NCBI RefSeq assembly: GCF_900142735.1
Contig: NZ_FRBY01000007.1
Coordinates: 1 to 64,000 of the forward strand
DNA from: Flavobacterium saccharophilum
GTDB lineage: Bacteria; Bacteroidota; Bacteroidia; Flavobacteriales; Flavobacteriaceae
Direction of reading: 5' to 3'
DNA: 64,000 nucleotides
Under the pieces are notes generated by a model that worked only from the letters and a program-made list of their open reading frames with translations, was not told the origin of the DNA and ran no database searches. Position 1 is the first letter of the stretch. Every line of letters begins with the position of its first letter. Positions 58,410-64,000 of the stretch are shown in pieces. The translations under genes were made by a program, and so were the position numbers.

Positions 58410-60548
58410 TTATAAGTTCTTAATTACAAATTCACTTCGTCTGTTCAATTCGTGATCTTCTTCTGAACAGGCATCATCTGTTTTACATTTTATAATTGGT
58501 ACAGATTCTCCATATCCTTTAGCTGAAACTCTATTGGCATTGATACCAGACTGGATTATAAATTCTCTTGTAGAATTAGCTCTTTTTTGAGATAACTCCT
58601 CATTGAATTTCGCATTTCCTCTTGAATCTGTATGTGAACCAATTTCGATGACCATTCCGGGATATTTGTTCATTAAAGCTATAACTCTGCCTAAAACCAC
58701 TTTAGATTCCTTACGGATGTACCACATATTGTAATCAAAATAAATAGGATCTGTTTTGATAATTAAACGGTCTTTATCTTTTACGACATCTTTTTCCTGT
58801 GTCATAATTTGATTCTCTTTTTCTTTTTTCTTCGCTTCACCAGCTGCAATTTCGTCAGCTTTAGCCTTTTTTGCTGCTTCATTTAGGGCGATAAGAGCCA
58901 GAGCTTCTTTATCCCTTTTTTCTTTTTCCTGACGAATTTCTTCTTTTCGTTTGTCCTCCGCATTTTTCTGTTCCTCTAATTTAATAGCATCCAACGATTT
59001 TAATGCCAATGAACCGTCATTTGTAATGTTTCTGGTTTTTCCAATTTCCAGCGTTTTTGATTCGTTGGTGTATTTTTCTTTAAAAGCAACAATTGTATAG
59101 GAACTTTCGCAGGCAACCGCAAAACTGAATTTTCCGTCGGCAGAAGTCGTAATTGTATTTAAAACTTTTTTAGTAGCATCCTGTAACATTACAGTGGCAT
59201 TTTCAAGTACTAACTGAGTATCGACATCTGTAATTGTTCCGGCAATAAACTGTTTACAATCTTCAACAATTAAATCTTTAATTTCTTTGAATTGATATAT
59301 ATCATCGTTTCCTTTTCCGCCTTCTCTGTTTGATGCAAAAAATCCTTCTTTAGTATCAGAATCAATGTTAAAAGAGAAATCATCCAAATTAGAATTTAAT
59401 GGCAAACCAATATTTACAGGTTCGACATATTCATTTCCATTACTATCTGAAACAAAAACATCCAGAGATCCATAACCTAAATGTCCATCAGAAGAAAAAT
59501 ACAATTTGTTATCCTTTGAAACAAAAGGGAACTGCTCTCTTTTATCGGTGTTGATTAGTGATCCTAAATTCTTCGGTTTATCAAACGCTCCTTTATTAAT
59601 ATTTACTGAATAGATATCAAAAGAGCCAACACTTCCGGGCATATCAGAAGCAAAATACAATACTTTTTCATCAGGGCTAAGTGCAGGATGTTCTACAGAA
59701 TAATTTGGACTATTAAATGGTAGCGCCGTAATATTTGTCCATTTTCCATCCACTAAGTCAGCTTTAAAAATTTGAAGATTTGAAATCTTCTCCTCATTTT
59801 TCTTTTTAGTTCCGTTTTTAGAATTATTACGTGTAAAATATATTGTTTTACCATCTTTAGTAAAAACTGCATTTGCCTCGTGCATTCCGGTTTTTAGCTC
59901 GTCAGCAAAGTAACCGGTATTTGGTTCAGAAGCATTAAGTTCAGTTAAAGGAACTGTAACCAGATTTAAATAGGTTTCATTATCCCACTTAAACTTTTTA
60001 TCAAATAAACCAGGTTTTAATTTCACTCCGGCAAAAACTAAATTACCTTTATATTTTACAGCTCCAAACTCAGAATTTGGCGTATTAATAGCGAGGTTTT
60101 TTATATCAAATCGATTACCGATTGCCGACACATTCTCTAGCTCATGAAGCTCATTTTTAAAATAGACAGAATCCTTGCTAGTTGTAGATAAGGCATAATA
60201 TTGTTTTAAAACTTCATTGGCATCTGCATAAGTATTGCTCGCTTTTAAGGTTTGTGCATATCTGAAATAATATTCCCGATCTAAATCTTTTCCATACTTT
60301 TGAAATAAAAGCCTGTAATAACGTTGTGCTTTTATTAGATCATTGGTATAATAATAAGAATCGGCCAGGTTTTTAATTACTTCCTGAGAAGGTTTTTCTT
60401 CAGCTAATTTTTCATAAAGAATAATGGCTTCACTGTAAAATGTTTTATCAAAAAAACGTTTGGCTCTCGCCACATCTTTATCCTGCGCGTTTATAAACTG
60501 TATTGAAAATACGAATATAATAACAAGTAGTTTTTTCATATTTTTCAT
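58410..60548 (-). CDS. TPR / PD40-propeller / OmpA outer-membrane-peptidoglycan protein of a T9SS adhesin operon
   Basis: This 712-residue exported protein has signal peptide KKLLVIIFVFSIQFINA. TPR-like helices follow at about 25-125 (AKRFFDKTFYSEAIILYEKLAEEKP). A PD40/WD40-like beta-propeller lies at about 190-420 (HPALSPDEKVLYFASDMPGSVGSFDIY, QFPFVSKDNKLYFSSDGHLGYGSLDVF), then a carboxypeptidase-regulatory-like domain and a charged coiled coil rich in Lys/Glu/Ala. The C-terminal OmpA domain has GMVIEIGSHTDSRGNAKFNEELSQKRA. This architecture accompanies PorP/SprF and adhesin genes in T9SS loci and probably anchors the complex to peptidoglycan. The start at 60548 follows the upstream stop by one base; the longer in-frame start overlaps the PorP/SprF gene. 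Confidence 0.9.
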   Translation of the reverse strand: MKNMKKLLVIIFVFSIQFINAQDKDVARAKRFFDKTFYSEAIILYEKLAEEKPSQEVIKNLADSYYYTNDLIKAQRYYRLLFQKYGKDLDREYYFRYAQTLKASNTYADANEVLKQYYALSTTSKDSVYFKNELHELENVSAIGNRFDIKNLAINTPNSEFGAVKYKGNLVFAGVKLKPGLFDKKFKWDNETYLNLVTVPLTELNASEPNTGYFADELKTGMHEANAVFTKDGKTIYFTRNNSKNGTKKKNEEKISNLQIFKADLVDGKWTNITALPFNSPNYSVEHPALSPDEKVLYFASDMPGSVGSFDIYSVNINKGAFDKPKNLGSLINTDKREQFPFVSKDNKLYFSSDGHLGYGSLDVFVSDSNGNEYVEPVNIGLPLNSNLDDFSFNIDSDTKEGFFASNREGGKGNDDIYQFKEIKDLIVEDCKQFIAGTITDVDTQLVLENATVMLQDATKKVLNTITTSADGKFSFAVACESSYTIVAFKEKYTNESKTLEIGKTRNITNDGSLALKSLDAIKLEEQKNAEDKRKEEIRQEKEKRDKEALALIALNEAAKKAKADEIAAGEAKKKEKENQIMTQEKDVVKDKDRLIIKTDPIYFDYNMWYIRKESKVVLGRVIALMNKYPGMVIEIGSHTDSRGNAKFNEELSQKRANSTREFIIQSGINANRVSAKGYGESVPIIKCKTDDACSEEDHELNRRSEFVIKNL

Positions 60549-60549
60549 T

Positions 60550-61479
60550 TTAAAAGAATCTAGGTGATTTATCATATCCTTTTCCTAATAAGTCTAAATC
60601 AAACAGCAGCATAATTTCATGTGTCCCGGAATTGAACTGTCCTAAATTTGAAAGCGTGTAATCGTATGCATAACCAACTCTAAGAGTAGGCGTAACATTA
60701 AAATTAAATAATGCACTTACTGAATCATCAATTCTATAGGCCACCCCTAATTCAAACTTCTCATTATACAATGCATTGGCTGTCAAATCAACAGAAACTG
60801 GAGCTCCTTTTACAAGTCGTGACATAAATGCCGGTTTCAATTTTAAATTATCATTAAGTTGAAAAACATATCCTCCTGTAAAAAACATGTGTATTTCTTC
60901 AGCACCAAAAGCATTTACCCCTGATTTTTCTTCGATGTATTTTGTCTTCAATAAATTAGGTGCTGAAAATCCTATATACAAATTGTCTCTAAAATAATAA
61001 GCTCCAACTCCAATATTTGGTTTTGTTGCATTAATATTTTCGGCGAAAGCCCTATCAACATCGGGATCACTAAAACGAAATCCATTAAAGTTAGTCTGCA
61101 TTGAAGATACGCCAGCTTTAAGTCCTAAGGAAAGTTTATTTTTTCCTCCTAAGTTCAGTACATAAGCAAAATCGGCGTAAATATTATTTTCTGTTTTCGC
61201 ACCGTCTCCAATATCGTCAGAAATGAAGGATAGACCAACTTCGACCTTTTCGGTCAAAGCGCTGTGTCCAAAAAATGTAAAAGTTTTTGGAGATCCAACC
61301 GCACCAACCCATTGCGTTCTATACAAACCTCCAAAATTCATCATCGCCGGAACACCTGTCGCATAGGCCGGATTTACTATGCTCATATTGTACATATAAT
61401 GCGTGTACTCCGGATCTTGTTGCGCAGAAATAGTGTTTATATAAAAGAGAAAACTTATAAAGAGTATTATTTTTTTCAT
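60550..61479 (-). CDS. PorP/SprF family T9SS membrane protein
   Basis: This 309-residue outer-membrane barrel has signal peptide MKKIILFISFLFYINTISA (before QQDPEYTHYMYNM, the family's typical start). Motifs include NPAYATGVPAMMNFGGLYRTQWVGAVGSPKTFTFFGHS and the end GTHEIMLLFDLDLLGKG. SprF is needed to deliver and attach SprB to the cell surface in Flavobacterium johnsoniae. Each paralogue is thought to serve the adhesin gene next to it. It lies 32 bp downstream of the adhesin and 1 bp upstream of the OmpA-type gene, a clear three-gene operon. Confidence 0.93.
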   Translation of the reverse strand: MKKIILFISFLFYINTISAQQDPEYTHYMYNMSIVNPAYATGVPAMMNFGGLYRTQWVGAVGSPKTFTFFGHSALTEKVEVGLSFISDDIGDGAKTENNIYADFAYVLNLGGKNKLSLGLKAGVSSMQTNFNGFRFSDPDVDRAFAENINATKPNIGVGAYYFRDNLYIGFSAPNLLKTKYIEEKSGVNAFGAEEIHMFFTGGYVFQLNDNLKLKPAFMSRLVKGAPVSVDLTANALYNEKFELGVAYRIDDSVSALFNFNVTPTLRVGYAYDYTLSNLGQFNSGTHEIMLLFDLDLLGKGYDKSPRFF

Positions 61480-61511
61480 TTGAAAAATATATTAGGAATG
61501 CAAAAAAGAAA

Positions 61512-64000
61512 TTATCGATTTAAATAAAGACGTCCCTGTTGTGGAGGTTTATTGCCTTTATTAAAATTGAGAATATAAAAATAAACTCCATTAGGTGCTA
61601 CACCGTGGCTAAGTCCCTGCGTTTCGTAATTTATACCGTCCCAGCCTGGTTTATTTTTATAACTTCTATACATTCCATTTCCGTATCGGTTGAAAATTTC
61701 AAGTGTATAATCCGGATATAAAAAATCAATGTCCGGAATAACAAAAGTGTCGTTTATACCGTCACCATTTGGCGAAAATCCATCTGGCACAAAGAAGGTA
61801 TCAGGTACAGTATTACAATCAGTTAAATCAGGAATAACAGAAAGACTTTCAGAAGAAAGACAACCAGTGGTTGTATCAAAATCAAATCCGTAATACGTAA
61901 TATTCTCGCGCAAAAGAGTAGTTGACGGAAGAATATTTCCATTATCAGGAGCATCATACCAAACGATTGACGAGGGAATATTTGTGTTATTAGATAAGTC
62001 TGCAATCGTCGGAAGATCGGTACCACAAAAGTTTTGTCCATCCTGATTCAATTCTGGCGCAGGAGTATCTTTTAAGGTTACTGTAATCATTGTTGGATCT
62101 GAAGGACAATTTAATATTGTTTGTCTTACCCAATAACTTTCTTCTTTTAAAAGATAAGTTTCCGCAAGAGGTGTTGTTTCAGTTGCAGAAATGTACCATT
62201 TGTATTGAGCTCCTTTTGGTTCCAGACTGGCAATCGTAGCTCTGTCTGATTTACAAAAAGACTGATCAATAGCTGTTGGTGCAACAGGAATCGGATTTAA
62301 TAAAAAAGAGTCAGAAACACCACTTATATTCACACCACAATTTGTACTATTGTTTGTTAAATTGGTTACTGTTGCAGTTGTTGATCCTAAGTTTAAAAGT
62401 AAATCAGCAGGAATTACAAAATTTGCATTTCCAGCCGTAGGACTTAAATCGATTGTTTGTAATGTTGCTATATTACTTCCTGACAGAACATAAGATAATT
62501 TAACATTCGTTAAACTTCCTAATCCTGAAACTGAAGCTGTAACAGGTGAACCAAAGCAAACATCGTTAATTTGGATTCTTACACCTGATACATTCGGCAA
62601 TGGATTTATAAGAAGGTTTCCTTTTAAATTTGCTGCATTTTCACACGGTGTTACAACCAGTGCAATACTTGTAATTTGAATTTCACTTGTACCACTTTTA
62701 GCATTTAATATTCCGGGAATTATAAAATCATTGGCAACACCTCCACTAAAGGTAACTCTAGCACTCTGACCTGAAACCGTATTTGCACCTGACAAATTAT
62801 ATGTAATTTGATAGATCCCATCTGCTACTTTAGCCGCATCCGAAATTTGTACCGTGGCATCAGTCCCTTGACAGGTTACTGCCTGCACAATTTTAGCTCC
62901 TGTTAAATCTGGGATAGGATAAATAGTTAATTTGCCAAATAAATCATTAATAATATTGGCGCAGGCCTGGAAACTATTTTCAGCAGCAATATTGAGGATA
63001 TCTACGGTAAAATCGCCAACTTGCTGAAAGTAGCTCGATCTTATAGGAAATATCAAAACTCCATTAATAAAATTTGCCGTTATAGTTTCGGTAGCAGCAT
63101 TAGGTCCGGATACGTGATAGGTAACAAAATAAGTCGTATTAGGAATAGCTGCTGGTCCTTTTGTAATTTTCACAGAATAACTGGCTGTTGAAATATCTTT
63201 TTCACATAAATACGGTGGATCAATGTAAACTTGAGCTCCACTAAAATCGAGTTTTCTTTCAAGAATTATTCTGACAGTGGACTGTCTGTCTGAACAAATA
63301 GGATTTGTAGAGGCAACTCTATAACTAAAAGAGTAAATTCCCTGTCCTTTTGCATTAAATATTTTTTGAAGGTCAACAAAATGGTCTGTGGAAGATGTCA
63401 ACTCTCCCGTGGAACTAAGGTCAACCCATACTCCATCAGTATCTTCCCCTGTAATCAAATTATTTAAATCATAATTTGTATAACCAGCCAAACCATCTGT
63501 ACCGCATAAAATTAAATTTTCGGGCTCTCCTGGCTCAGGTGATCTAAAAATTGTGATTACAGCTGTTGAAGACATAGCAGGACAAGTACCAATAGCTGGC
63601 ATTGTATATGTGAATTGAAATGTGCCTTGTATTTTTTCTACATTAATGACAGCACCAACATCTCGATTTGTTGTATCATTATGCCATTGACCATTGGAAT
63701 GAGGCCCCATGCCAACACCATTAAAAGCCGAAAAAAGATTGAATGTTTCAACAGCACTACAAACGGACACGTTTGGCGAAGTTATACCCGAAAATCCACC
63801 AATGGTAAGTGTAATAGTTGCAGTATTATCCGGACAAAGTGGAAGGCCTTCAACCTTATATGTATAATGGTAAACACCACTCTGGCGAATAAGCTGGGCA
63901 TTTAAAATTCCTGTAACTACATCTAAACCTCCTGCCTCATCATCATCAGTCCATTCTCCACCAGAAACAGGTGAACCATTCAAATAATTAAATAAATTGA
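61512..64000 (-). CDS. T9SS surface adhesin with gliding-motility-type C-terminal domain (5' end off window)
   Basis: The frame is open to the right edge (829 codons visible), so a TTG-start reading at 63983 is only a fragment of a longer gene. The visible part contains repeated Ig-like modules of the form NLFxxxNGxxxxGxW (NLFNYLNGSPVSGGEW, NLFSAFNGVGMGPHSNGQW, DLNNLITGEDTDGVW), several TxxNxSxxCG-type domains, and two CKSD or CGTD boxes. It ends with the CHU_C/type B T9SS sorting domain PDGFSPNGDGINDTFVIPDIDFLYPDYTLEIFNRYGNGMY ... GVYFYILNF. Type B domains require a SprF-like partner, and that gene follows directly. It is probably a large cell-surface adhesin. Confidence 0.9.
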   Translation of the reverse strand, partial: NLFNYLNGSPVSGGEWTDDDEAGGLDVVTGILNAQLIRQSGVYHYTYKVEGLPLCPDNTATITLTIGGFSGITSPNVSVCSAVETFNLFSAFNGVGMGPHSNGQWHNDTTNRDVGAVINVEKIQGTFQFTYTMPAIGTCPAMSSTAVITIFRSPEPGEPENLILCGTDGLAGYTNYDLNNLITGEDTDGVWVDLSSTGELTSSTDHFVDLQKIFNAKGQGIYSFSYRVASTNPICSDRQSTVRIILERKLDFSGAQVYIDPPYLCEKDISTASYSVKITKGPAAIPNTTYFVTYHVSGPNAATETITANFINGVLIFPIRSSYFQQVGDFTVDILNIAAENSFQACANIINDLFGKLTIYPIPDLTGAKIVQAVTCQGTDATVQISDAAKVADGIYQITYNLSGANTVSGQSARVTFSGGVANDFIIPGILNAKSGTSEIQITSIALVVTPCENAANLKGNLLINPLPNVSGVRIQINDVCFGSPVTASVSGLGSLTNVKLSYVLSGSNIATLQTIDLSPTAGNANFVIPADLLLNLGSTTATVTNLTNNSTNCGVNISGVSDSFLLNPIPVAPTAIDQSFCKSDRATIASLEPKGAQYKWYISATETTPLAETYLLKEESYWVRQTILNCPSDPTMITVTLKDTPAPELNQDGQNFCGTDLPTIADLSNNTNIPSSIVWYDAPDNGNILPSTTLLRENITYYGFDFDTTTGCLSSESLSVIPDLTDCNTVPDTFFVPDGFSPNGDGINDTFVIPDIDFLYPDYTLEIFNRYGNGMYRSYKNKPGWDGINYETQGLSHGVAPNGVYFYILNFNKGNKPPQQGRLYLNR

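Noticed and set aside
63615-63905. 96-codon ORF antisense to the right-hand adhesin
   Set aside because: Composition mirrors the adhesin's repeat codons; no family or promoter.

Overview
The window looks like chromosome from a Flavobacterium-type bacterium (Bacteroidota, Flavobacteriia). The DNA is AT-rich, start codons lack Shine-Dalgarno sequences, and several promoters match the Bacteroidota pattern TTG-N(18-23)-TAnnTTTG. There are type IX secretion (T9SS) surface proteins with PorP/SprF and OmpA partners, and DUF-type genes typical of flavobacteria. No rRNA, tRNA, CRISPR array, intact insertion sequence or prophage was seen.

Layout. 1-2618 is the N-terminal part of a repeat-rich surface protein that runs off the left edge. 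3-5.2 kb holds a secreted CE1-type esterase and an AraC regulator. 5.6-9.2 kb holds a tandem family of small secreted beta-sandwich proteins (three near-identical genes and one diverged) plus a small secreted TPR-like protein. 9.3-12.7 kb is a fused B12-dependent acyl-CoA mutase (IcmF type). 13-21.4 kb is mostly housekeeping: L,D-transpeptidase, Coa1-like protein, DUF4197 lipoprotein, purU, katA, a BtuF-like protein and pyrF. 21.6-28.1 kb is a stress and envelope cluster: Dps, CsbD, an AraC-type protein, a response regulator and histidine kinase, DUF4142, an OMP barrel and four small membrane-associated proteins. 28.6-31.3 kb has a DUF5723 protein and prfA.

31.3-35.4 kb is a very AT-rich accessory island. 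It contains a decayed HicB-like antitoxin, two hairpin ncRNA-like elements, and four co-directional genes: an unknown protein, a protein with a C-terminal TIR domain, a second TIR-like protein, and a small membrane protein whose start overlaps the stop of the gene before it. This is the best candidate in the window for an undescribed (probably antiphage) system. 35.8-42.8 kb is a run of small genes on one strand (WGR protein, secreted proteins of unknown function, VOC protein, acyltransferase, AraC regulator, TetX-like monooxygenase). 43-57 kb has topB, small lipoproteins, an MFS exporter, DUF4198 plus a TonB siderophore receptor, an amino-acid permease, a stand-alone polyvalent-type kinase and valS. 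58.4-64 kb is a T9SS adhesin operon (gliding-motility-type C-terminal domain protein, PorP/SprF, TPR-OmpA), with the adhesin cut by the right edge.

The intergenic DNA is rich in several families of inverted repeats that sit just after stop codons. One of them supplies the last codons of pyrF. A 14-bp interrupted palindrome (AACC-N6-GGTT) recurs at a fixed distance from the promoters of the three small secreted-protein genes and also upstream of the neighbouring AraC gene, which suggests a local regulon.
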